Below, piece by piece: positions 57,848 to 64,000 of a DNA stretch of 64,000 nucleotides. The stretch lies in NCBI GenBank assembly GCA_937895345.1, contig CALAWP010000011.1, positions 31,256 through 95,255 on the forward strand, read 5' to 3'. Position numbers and translations under genes: made by a program. Below the pieces are notes generated by a model. The model saw nothing but the letters and a program-made list of their open reading frames with translations, did not search any database and was not told the DNA's origin. Origin of the DNA: an uncultured Paenibacillus sp. GTDB taxonomy: Bacteria; Bacillota; Bacilli; Paenibacillales; Paenibacillaceae. Position 1 is the stretch's first letter. Every line of letters begins with the position of its first letter.

Positions 57848-57993
57848 GTTTTCGCCTCCCTTCCGCCATTGTTCTATAAAATTTCCAGCAATTCAATTGT
57901 AAAATGCATTTCTAGTCAGGATAGGGAGCATAAATCTTAAGAATGTTTGAAGTTTCTGCGAGTCTTTCTTCATAATTCAAGAGGCACGGCAAA

Positions 57994-58027
57994 CAGCCTT
58001 AGCCCCGATGAAACGGAGCTAAGGCTG
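57994..58027 (-). terminator. Weak terminator after the P-loop kinase gene
   Basis: CAGCCTTAGCCCCG and CGGAGCTAAGGCTG pair with one mismatch around a 6-nt loop. The following minus-strand tail, TTTG, is short. Confidence 0.5.
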
Positions 58028-58057
58028 CGCAGCCGTTATGCATGAGCCGCCGATCGA

Positions 58058-58597
58058 TTAGATGGACAGGAGCGCTTCGTTCTCCGCCCGCCGCCATATT
58101 TCATCCACGGTCTGTTCGGGCGTTAAAGCGGTGGAATCCAGCCACATCCCGATGCGGGGAGTTTCCTGCCGCAATACCCCGTCCAATTCGGACACGGTCC
58201 ATATGCCGTACCCTTTCTTGGAGCGGTTCTTCTCTCTCTCGGCGACCGCTTCCGCATCCGGGCACAGCACGACCAGGTAGAAGGGACGGCTCCGTATAAA
58301 AGACACCATATCGTTCAGCATGCGGCCGACAACCACATCCTGGACGATGACGGTAAATCCTTCTTGATAATAGGCGTCGGCGGCTTGGGCGGCCAGCCGG
58401 TAACGAAGCCGCAGCTGGTCCAGCTCTCCCTCTTCGGCTTCGGGCCGCACCTCTCTGCGGTCGTTTACAATCATTTTGCGGAAAATGTCTCCCCGAAGAT
58501 GAACCGACTTCTCGAATCGTTCGGCCAGCAGCTGCGCGACAGTCGACTTGCCGCTGGCCATAATTCCGGTGATCAGAAATATGCCGGGATTTCTCAT
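58058..58597 (-). CDS. P-loop nucleotide kinase-like protein
   Basis: 179-residue cytosolic protein with Walker A GIMASGKST, a substrate-binding HLRGDIFRKMI segment, the VIVQDVV strand and an arginine-rich lid (AEREKNRSKKGYG). The layout resembles zeta-toxin/chloramphenicol phosphotransferase-like and adenylylsulfate-kinase-like AAA kinases. Conserved TPRIGMWLDSTALTPEQTVDEIW near the end is common in uncharacterised bacterial members. The start follows GAGGGGGCAACGAAC. It lies 13 bp after the ABC exporter gene on the same strand and may be cotranscribed. The phosphate acceptor is unknown. Confidence 0.8.
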   Translation of the reverse strand: MRNPGIFLITGIMASGKSTVAQLLAERFEKSVHLRGDIFRKMIVNDRREVRPEAEEGELDQLRLRYRLAAQAADAYYQEGFTVIVQDVVVGRMLNDMVSFIRSRPFYLVVLCPDAEAVAEREKNRSKKGYGIWTVSELDGVLRQETPRIGMWLDSTALTPEQTVDEIWRRAENEALLSI

Positions 58598-58610
58598 GTT
58601 CGTTGCCCCC

Positions 58611-60446
58611 TCAAGATATCGAATCCAGCTGCGGAAACTGCAGCTCGTAAAGCTGACTGTAGCGCCCCTGCGCCTCCATCAGCTCGTCGTGCGTCCCGCT
58701 TTCGACAATGCGGCCTTGTTCCAGCACGTAAATGCAGTCGGCTTGCCGGATGGTCGACAGCCGATGCGCGATGACGAGGCAGGTGCGTCCCTTCAGAAGC
58801 TCCGCCAGCGCTTCCTGGATATGCTGCTCCGACTCGGTGTCCAGGGAAGCCGTCGCTTCGTCGAGAATAATGATGCTTGGATTTTTCAAGATAGCCCTGG
58901 CGATCGAGAGGCGCTGCTTCTGGCCTCCGGACAGCTTGACGCCCCTTTCTCCAATTTGCGTATCGTACCCGTGAGGGAACGAGGCAATAAAACCGTCCGC
59001 ATTGGCCGCTTTCGCCGCGGCCTGCACGTCTTCATCCGTCGCGTCGGGGCTGCCGTAGCGGATATTGTCCCCGATCGTTCCGTTGAACAGCACGATATCC
59101 TGCGAGACGATGCCGATCTGCTCCCGCAGCGAGGACAACGTGACTTCCGTCACCGCATGGCCGTCGATCGTAATTGTTCCCGATTGAACATCGTAAAAAC
59201 GCGGAATGAGATGCGCGATCGTCGTCTTGCCCGACCCCGACGAACCGACCAAAGCCGTTATTTTGCCCGGCACCAGCTCCAAATTGAACCGCGACAGCAC
59301 CGTCGTATCGTTCGGATAAGCGAAATCGACGTTGCGAAAGACGATATGCCCTTTGGCGGGCGGCAAATCGACGGCATCGTCCTTGTCTGCAATGTCCGCC
59401 TTTGTATTCATCACTTCCATAATGCGCTCGTAAGCGGCCGCGGCTTGCTGAATCGTATTGATGATCCGGCTGAAGTGGCGGACCGGATTTTGCAGCAGGC
59501 GCAAATAAGCAATAAAAGCGACGATGGTGCCGACCGACATTTCGCCGCGCATCGACAGCCAGGCACCGAAAACAAGCACAATGGCCAAGCCGAGAAAATT
59601 AAGAAAATCGATAATCGGCTCGTAGGCGGCGCGCAAACGGACGACCTGGATGTTCGCGTCCATATTCGCCTTCGTGCGCTCGGAAAACCGTTCGGATTCG
59701 TAGTCTTCGGTGGCGAACGACTTGATCAGCCGGATGCCGGTCAACGAATTTTGCAAATGGTCGCTGACGTCGGCAATCGATTCCTGCACCTTGCGGAACG
59801 AAGAGCGCATCCGCTTGCCGAACAGCCGGGTCGTCATGATCATAAACGGGAACGTCGCCAACAGCAGCAGCGTCAGCCGCCAGTCGATCCAGAGCATATA
59901 AACCGCGATGGCGGCAAACGTAAAGAAGTCGGTAAACAGCTGCATCATGCTCGACGAGATAAGCTGCTGCAAAATGCTGACGTCGTTCGTCACGCGCGAC
60001 ATCAGATCGCCCGTACGGTTACGGTCGAAAAACGAGACATCCAGCCGCTGCATATGACGGTACAAATCGTTGCGAAGCCGATAGAGCACCTTCTGGCCGA
60101 TCGCCGCCATCAGCGACGCGCTGAAAAAGCGCAGCACGCCAAGCGCCGCGGCCGCTCCCAGGACGCCCGCGCCAATATAAAGCAGCTGGTCGAAGCGTTT
60201 GTTCGGAATCATAATGTCAATCGTATACTTCGACAGCTGCGGCACGATAAATTCCAGCAGCGACACCGCGACGATGCATACGAACGCCGCGGCGACCGCC
60301 TTCCATTGCTTCGCGGCATGCTCCAATATATTGGAGAACATGCCGCGGATGCTGCCGGGCTTAGCCTTCTCCCCCGTTCCGAACCGGCCCATTCCCATGC
60401 CTCGGCCGGGACGGAGTCCTCCTTGCGGCTGCAAACCGCCGCTCAT
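58611..60446 (-). CDS. ABC exporter, fused permease-ATPase (multidrug type)
   Basis: 611-residue half-transporter. A Gly/Arg-rich N-terminus (about 1-35) precedes six TMs (about 48-330). The ATPase (about 365-600) has Walker A GSSGSGKTT, Q-loop IVSQDIV, signature LSGGQKQR, Walker B IIILDEATASLD and IAHRLST. The start codon overlaps the stop of a 14-codon upstream ORF (ATGA) and has its own AAGGAAG site inside that ORF. The upstream region carries a promoter with two copies of GATATATCG, which suggests regulation by a repressor not encoded here. Drug or lipid export is likely; the substrate is unknown. Confidence 0.93.
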   Translation of the reverse strand: MSGGLQPQGGLRPGRGMGMGRFGTGEKAKPGSIRGMFSNILEHAAKQWKAVAAAFVCIVAVSLLEFIVPQLSKYTIDIMIPNKRFDQLLYIGAGVLGAAAALGVLRFFSASLMAAIGQKVLYRLRNDLYRHMQRLDVSFFDRNRTGDLMSRVTNDVSILQQLISSSMMQLFTDFFTFAAIAVYMLWIDWRLTLLLLATFPFMIMTTRLFGKRMRSSFRKVQESIADVSDHLQNSLTGIRLIKSFATEDYESERFSERTKANMDANIQVVRLRAAYEPIIDFLNFLGLAIVLVFGAWLSMRGEMSVGTIVAFIAYLRLLQNPVRHFSRIINTIQQAAAAYERIMEVMNTKADIADKDDAVDLPPAKGHIVFRNVDFAYPNDTTVLSRFNLELVPGKITALVGSSGSGKTTIAHLIPRFYDVQSGTITIDGHAVTEVTLSSLREQIGIVSQDIVLFNGTIGDNIRYGSPDATDEDVQAAAKAANADGFIASFPHGYDTQIGERGVKLSGGQKQRLSIARAILKNPSIIILDEATASLDTESEQHIQEALAELLKGRTCLVIAHRLSTIRQADCIYVLEQGRIVESGTHDELMEAQGRYSQLYELQFPQLDSIS

Positions 60447-60487
60447 TCGCCCGCTTCCTTCTGCGAGCTGGTCATCTTGTCATTCAT
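60443..60487 (-). CDS. 14-residue leader peptide upstream of the ABC exporter
   Basis: MNDKMTSSQKEAGE, starting at ATG 60487 with AGGAGG 5 bases upstream, a better ribosome site than the exporter's own. Its stop codon overlaps the exporter start by 4 bp. Short translated leaders of this kind control some drug-induced ABC operons by ribosome stalling (Bacillus bmrB-bmrCD is a known example). Whether this one does is inference; it may simply provide translational coupling. Confidence 0.5.
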   Translation of the reverse strand: MNDKMTSSQKEAGE

Positions 60488-60503
60488 GGCGTCCTCCTAT
60501 ATA

Positions 60504-60543
60504 ACGATATATCGTATTACCGAAAATTATAAAAGATATATCG
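60504..60543. promoter_or_regulatory. Paired GATATATCG operator-like sites
   Basis: ACGATATATCGT (60504-60515) is a 12-bp perfect palindrome. A second GATATATCG lies at 60535-60543 inside the promoter spacer, 29 bp away. Together they look like operators for a dimeric repressor controlling the leader-exporter transcript. Confidence 0.6.
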
Positions 60544-60554
60544 CATCGACGCAA
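60526..60554 (-). promoter_or_regulatory. Promoter of the leader-exporter operon
   Basis: Minus-strand TTGCGT (60554-60549), 17-bp spacer, TATAAT (60531-60526). The spacer contains one GATATATCG site. Confidence 0.65.
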
Positions 60555-60599
60555 TGAATTTATTTTTGAACGACACTCGGCAAGCTGCATGCCAGCTTA

Positions 60600-61163
60600 C
60601 TATTCCGCGTTTCCGCCGCTCCTCTTGATCAGCAAACTTCCTTCGGCCGATTCCGGTCGTTCGTAATTGACATAAACGTCGAAATCTCCGAAACTGTATT
60701 GCAGCACGTATTCTTCCCATCCCGCATCGCTCTTGCCTTCGGATGCAGGAGGGCCCAGTATCGCTCTTACCCGTTCTGCAGGTTGATCCAATGCGGCCAA
60801 GATCGAGCCGGCCCGCTGGTCCTGGTCCGGAAACACAAAACATTTTCCGTATTGCTCATATTTCGTCTGATAGACTCCGGTCGCTTCCGGTTCTCCGTAT
60901 GCCGATTTAAACCGGGAAACCGCATCGCCGATTCCGGCATGTACGCCTTTCAGCGTTCCCGCCCGGGCATATTCCGGAAACTCCGCGTCCAGAACAAGTC
61001 CGCACGGATCGGTTGGGGCCGCCGGAGGCTCCAGCGTTTCATTCGAACAACCGATAATTGCAAAGACGGAACAGAGCAAGAGCGATGCCGGAAGCGCCCG
61101 GCTAACAGCTGCCAAGCCGTGCGTAACGATCAAGCTCCACTTCAAGCGGTTGCCGTGACTCAT
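60600..61163 (-). CDS. Putative lipoprotein, unknown function
   Basis: 187-residue exported protein. The lipoprotein signal ends FAIIGC (lipidated Cys near residue 39 counting from ATG 61163), after a rather long N-region. The mature part includes GTLKGVHAGIGDAVSRFKSAYGEPEATG, a pattern seen in small periplasm- or wall-facing domains where a Gly-x-Pro turn follows a helix, and a C-terminal FGDFDVYVNYERP strand pair. ATG 61163 has AAGGAG 12 bases upstream; ATG 61175 abuts that site. Its only near neighbour is the divergent ECF sigma gene. No family was recognised with confidence. Confidence 0.75.
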   Translation of the reverse strand: MSHGNRLKWSLIVTHGLAAVSRALPASLLLCSVFAIIGCSNETLEPPAAPTDPCGLVLDAEFPEYARAGTLKGVHAGIGDAVSRFKSAYGEPEATGVYQTKYEQYGKCFVFPDQDQRAGSILAALDQPAERVRAILGPPASEGKSDAGWEEYVLQYSFGDFDVYVNYERPESAEGSLLIKRSGGNAE

Positions 61164-61281
61164 CTTTAGGCACATCTCCTTTTATCCGATATAAGAACTT
61201 AACGTTTTTTTCCAATAAAATGTTTCCGGCGAACCGTTTGCAAGCTTCCGACACTATTTACTTGAAAGGCGGGTGAAATCC

Positions 61282-62895
61282 ATGCCCATTAACCGTGCAG
61301 AATTAGTCAGGGAAGCATATCTGGAGAAACTGTATTTCTACTGTCTCAAAAAGACGGGCAGCAAAACGGAGGCCGAGGAGCTTGCGCAGGAAATTGCCGT
61401 AGAGACGCTTACCGGTCTGGCCAGAGGCCATGAGCCAAAGCAGTTCGAGCATTGGCTGTGGGCGATTGCCCGCAACCGGTACGCCAAATGGTGCGCCCGG
61501 CAAAGCCGCAACCGGGAGCGGCAGCTGCTGGGGGGCGACGATTTCTGGTCCGTCCTGACGGATGAAGGCTTGTCCGTCGAAGACGCCGTCATTCGCGACG
61601 AGAGCTTGCGCGCGCTGAGAAGGGAGCTGTCCCTGCTCTCCTCCAGCTACCGCGAAATTACGGTCGCTTATTACATGAACGGCGAACGGATCGCGGATAT
61701 CGCGAAGCGCCTCGGTCTGCCTGTTGGCACGGTCAAACGCAAGCTGCACGAGTCGCGCAAAAATTTGAAGGAGGGTATGAGCATGGCGAGAGAAGCTGGG
61801 CAAAGAAGCTTTTTGGCAGAAAACGTTCATTTTTCGAAAAGCGGCAACGATGGCTGGGACGGCAGTCCTTGGAGCTTGCTGCAGCGGCTGATTCCAAAAA
61901 ATATATTACTGGCCGCCTACCGAAATCCGATGTCGATGGAAGAATTGTGCATGGAGCTTGGCATTTCCAGGCCGTATATGGAGGAAGAAGTGCGGCTCCT
62001 TGTCGACGGCACCCTGCTGAAGCAATTGGCGGAAGACCGTTACGAGACCGATTTCATTATTGTGGACAAAGGCATGCAGCTCGCTGCCTTTGAGAGGCTG
62101 ACGCAACTGAACGAACGGTTTGCCCCGCTTATGCTGGAATTGCTCGATTATGCGTGGGATCGCGTTGGATTGGGCGGCATTCCGGGAAATCAACGCGAGA
62201 AAGAAGAGCTGTACTGGACGTATATACCGCTGGCTGCGGATTTCGTCATTAACAAGACAAGCAATCAGTTCGGCATTCCGAACAACTACACGAAGCGTCC
62301 GCGCGACGGCGCCTGGGACATGACCGGAAGGGAAGAGGTCGAGCTGCCTTATTCTCTGCTGATGAGCCATGACGGGTACGGGCACGAACATGCCCGCTTT
62401 GCGACATATCGGCTCGATATGCACCGGCTCTGGAACCGGATCGGCCATTTGCAAGCCCACGAGGTTCAGCTGGTCGCCGATGTCATCAAGGAAGGACGCA
62501 AGCTGGACGCGTTGAGCGCCCATGAGCATACTGTCGTCCGGGATCTGGTTAGCAGGGGATTCCTCCGCACCGATGACGGGGAGATTGAGACTGCGTTCCC
62601 GGTCTTCAACACCCGGCAATTGGACGAATGGCAAATGACGCTCGAGGCGGACGAGCGCGGAGGCGGGTTATTGAATCGGCTCGTCGAGCTGATGAACGAA
62701 TTATATTTGTTCAATTATGCGGTCATCGGCAAAGGAACGCCGGGGCGGCTGCAAGATCAGCTGAAGTTCGTGGCCGGACAGCAGCTGTATGCGGCGCGGA
62801 TGGCCGTGCTGCGCTGGGCGCTGGAGCATGGGCGGCTTCGCCTTCCGGACGATCCGGACAGAAGCGCGATTGCGATGTATATGACGCTTAGCTAA
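61282..62895 (+). CDS. ECF-type sigma factor with long C-terminal extension
   Basis: 537-residue protein. Residues 1-175 are an ECF sigma factor: region 2 (YFYCLKKTGSKTEAEELAQEIAVETL, FEHWLWAIARNRY) and region 4 (ELSLLSSSYREITVAYYMNGERIADIAKRLGLPVGTVKRKLHESRKNL). Residues about 205-270 resemble a winged helix (ILLAAYRNPMSMEELCMELGISRPYMEEEVRLL). The remaining ~265 residues were not recognised. Normal ECF factors have about 180 residues, so this belongs to an extended type, with the extra part likely sensing or controlling sigma activity. ATG 61282 follows GGCGGGTG; GTG 61273 is an alternative. No anti-sigma gene lies beside it. Confidence 0.88.
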   Translation: MPINRAELVREAYLEKLYFYCLKKTGSKTEAEELAQEIAVETLTGLARGHEPKQFEHWLWAIARNRYAKWCARQSRNRERQLLGGDDFWSVLTDEGLSVEDAVIRDESLRALRRELSLLSSSYREITVAYYMNGERIADIAKRLGLPVGTVKRKLHESRKNLKEGMSMAREAGQRSFLAENVHFSKSGNDGWDGSPWSLLQRLIPKNILLAAYRNPMSMEELCMELGISRPYMEEEVRLLVDGTLLKQLAEDRYETDFIIVDKGMQLAAFERLTQLNERFAPLMLELLDYAWDRVGLGGIPGNQREKEELYWTYIPLAADFVINKTSNQFGIPNNYTKRPRDGAWDMTGREEVELPYSLLMSHDGYGHEHARFATYRLDMHRLWNRIGHLQAHEVQLVADVIKEGRKLDALSAHEHTVVRDLVSRGFLRTDDGEIETAFPVFNTRQLDEWQMTLEADERGGGLLNRLVELMNELYLFNYAVIGKGTPGRLQDQLKFVAGQQLYAARMAVLRWALEHGRLRLPDDPDRSAIAMYMTLS

Positions 62896-63029
62896 AGCAG
62901 TGCGGGTCAGCGGCCAAGGTCAGTGCGTATCAGCTCCCTTTCCCTTTTGCTAACTGCAACGATTGCCAGGCTCCCCCGCCATTCTTTTTTTGCAGTCATG
63001 GAAAATAGAGCGATTGCGTGCCCGGTTCG

Positions 63030-63818
63030 TTAAACGATTCCGCAATCCCCCAGCTTGCGCACAATTTCATCCCGCTCCGCGCCGCCGAGTTCCGTCAGAC
63101 GCACGGCCAGATTCGGAGCCATCCACACTTCAATGTCGTGTACCGCTGCCCCGCTGATGCGCTGATACTCCGCCAGGTACAGATCATGGAATCTTTTGCG
63201 CTTTTCCATGTTTCGGACCCATTCCGGCGCATCCGGCGGCATCGAGGTCGAATTCAGCATCATCGCCGTGCGTGCGGCATCGGCGGCGGGATCGCCGACC
63301 AGCGCATTGTTCCAATCGATCAGCACCGGACCGTTCTTCGACAGCATAATATTGCCGGGATGCAGATCGAAGTGGCACAATCGGCTGCCGTCCGGCATCT
63401 CGTCCAGCAGACGTTGAATCTCCCGTTTGCCTTGGGCGGACAGCGGCTCGGCCCATTCCAGCCGGCGGCGCAGCTCTGCCCGCATATTCGCCGGATACGG
63501 GCAACCCAATTGATGCAGCTCGGCCTGCAGCTCCGCCATCAGTACCGCATGCCTTTCCAGGCTCGCTTCCGCCGGTTCAATTTTCTCCAGCATCGTCGGC
63601 CCGTCGATTCGTTCGTACACGATGCCTCGGCGGTCTCCGTAAGTCCGCAGTTCCGTAACGCGCGGGCAGCGAACGTTCAGTTCCCCGACGAGCAGCGCGT
63701 TCCGATATTCGTGCTCCGCCTCCTCGCTGCGATAAAACAGCTTCAGCACCTCATGTTCGCCCCAGGCATACACTTCCGCAGTTTGTCCCCTGCCGACCAG
63801 CTCCAAATTCAAGTGCAT
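63030..63818 (-). CDS. Aminoglycoside phosphotransferase-fold (APH) kinase
   Basis: 262-residue cytosolic protein with the APH/choline-kinase fold. It begins with a nucleotide-loop pattern (LVGRGQTAEVYAWGEHEVLKLF, including the ATP-contacting Lys) and has the catalytic loop LCHFDLHPGNIML (HxDxxxxN) and the metal-binding VLIDWNNALVGDP. ATG 63818 follows GGAGGAAATCTTAT; the frame is open to 63905 without a ribosome site. The family phosphorylates antibiotics, choline, sugars or amino acids. Nothing nearby indicates which, and there is no specific sign that this is a resistance gene. Confidence 0.9.
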   Translation of the reverse strand: MHLNLELVGRGQTAEVYAWGEHEVLKLFYRSEEAEHEYRNALLVGELNVRCPRVTELRTYGDRRGIVYERIDGPTMLEKIEPAEASLERHAVLMAELQAELHQLGCPYPANMRAELRRRLEWAEPLSAQGKREIQRLLDEMPDGSRLCHFDLHPGNIMLSKNGPVLIDWNNALVGDPAADAARTAMMLNSTSMPPDAPEWVRNMEKRKRFHDLYLAEYQRISGAAVHDIEVWMAPNLAVRLTELGGAERDEIVRKLGDCGIV

Positions 63819-63996
63819 ATAAGATTTCCTCCACGATTCGGTATACTGCCAATATTTCCATGTTCTGCGTTCGGCGTCAACGGTCTGCGGACGGACCGGC
63901 AGCAAATCAGTCTCGACTGCTTAGGTCGTGCATGAACTTGCACACATTATAATGGACTAAGAAAATCGGACAGCAAAAAAGGAGATTCTTAGTTGT

Positions 63997-64000
63997 ATGG
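63997..64000 (+). CDS. Possible start of a gene running off the right edge
   Basis: An ATG at 63997 follows AAAAAAGGAG (63975-63984), and an in-phase-independent TTG at 63993 has better spacing to the same site. A TATAAT at 63948-63953 lies upstream. Too little sequence is present to say what it encodes. Confidence 0.3.

Noticed and set aside
58548..60557. 669-codon open frame on the plus strand opposite the ABC exporter
   Set aside because: The exporter on the minus strand has every ABC motif. The antisense product is Arg/His/Gln-rich with no recognisable domain.
63030..63818. Aminoglycoside resistance gene
   Set aside because: The APH fold is shared by choline, fructosamine and many other kinases, and nothing in the sequence or neighbourhood points to antibiotics.

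Overview
The window looks like a chromosomal segment of a Gram-positive, plant-polysaccharide-degrading Bacillota, most likely Paenibacillaceae (Paenibacillus or Cohnella type). This is inferred from gene content: SLH-domain surface proteins, a copper-amine-oxidase-N 'stalk' protein, YesM/YesN-type sugar two-component genes, several AraC regulators, CUT1 sugar importers without their own ATPase, AGGAGG ribosome binding sites, frequent TTG/GTG starts and cre-like sites. No rRNA, tRNA, phage, transposase or CRISPR array was seen.

Layout. 1-4.1 kb: xylose module, xylA then xylB (running off the left edge) divergent from xylR, with a textbook XylR operator between them. 4.1-12.1 kb: a three-gene surface operon (two SLH proteins, then a 1,894-residue secreted protein). 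12.3-17.6 kb: an Fsr-like MFS exporter, a beta-propeller lactonase, a LytTR-domain protein with a perfect cre site at its promoter, an aldose 1-epimerase and a LysM/M23 peptidase. 17.6-19.5 kb: an ABC exporter.

19.6-32.1 kb is the most coherent system: an apparent intracellular beta-mannan oligosaccharide pathway. It has a CUT1 importer (binding protein and two permeases), a cytosolic GH113-type mannanase, a cellobiose/mannobiose 2-epimerase and a GH130 mannosylglucose phosphorylase. Control genes flank it: a YesN-like response regulator at one end, and a YesM-like kinase, a second orphan sugar-binding lipoprotein and a LacI regulator at the other.

32.3-37.9 kb: a MacAB-like export operon with two ATPases, one of which carries an AbrB-like C-terminal domain. 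38-43 kb: AEC and EamA transporters, then an AraC regulator divergent from a GH42 beta-galactosidase. 43.3-45.4 kb: an ABC-2 exporter. 45.4-46.4 kb: about 1 kb of non-coding DNA packed with several repeat families. 46.4-49.4 kb: zinc/cobalt efflux (CDF) with an ArsR sensor and operator, and three small or membrane proteins. 49.5-52 kb: stalk protein and Mn-dependent pyrophosphatase. 52.2-56 kb: a Gfo/Idh/MocA dehydrogenase with two TIM-barrel isomerases and a divergent AraC regulator. 56.1-57.8 kb: a response regulator beside a kinase pseudogene. 58-64 kb: a P-loop kinase, an ABC exporter with a 14-codon leader and paired operator-like sites, a lipoprotein, an ECF sigma factor with a long C-terminal extension and an APH-fold phosphotransferase.

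Functions are assigned by reading motifs and overall sequence character. No database search was run, so substrate assignments are inferences.
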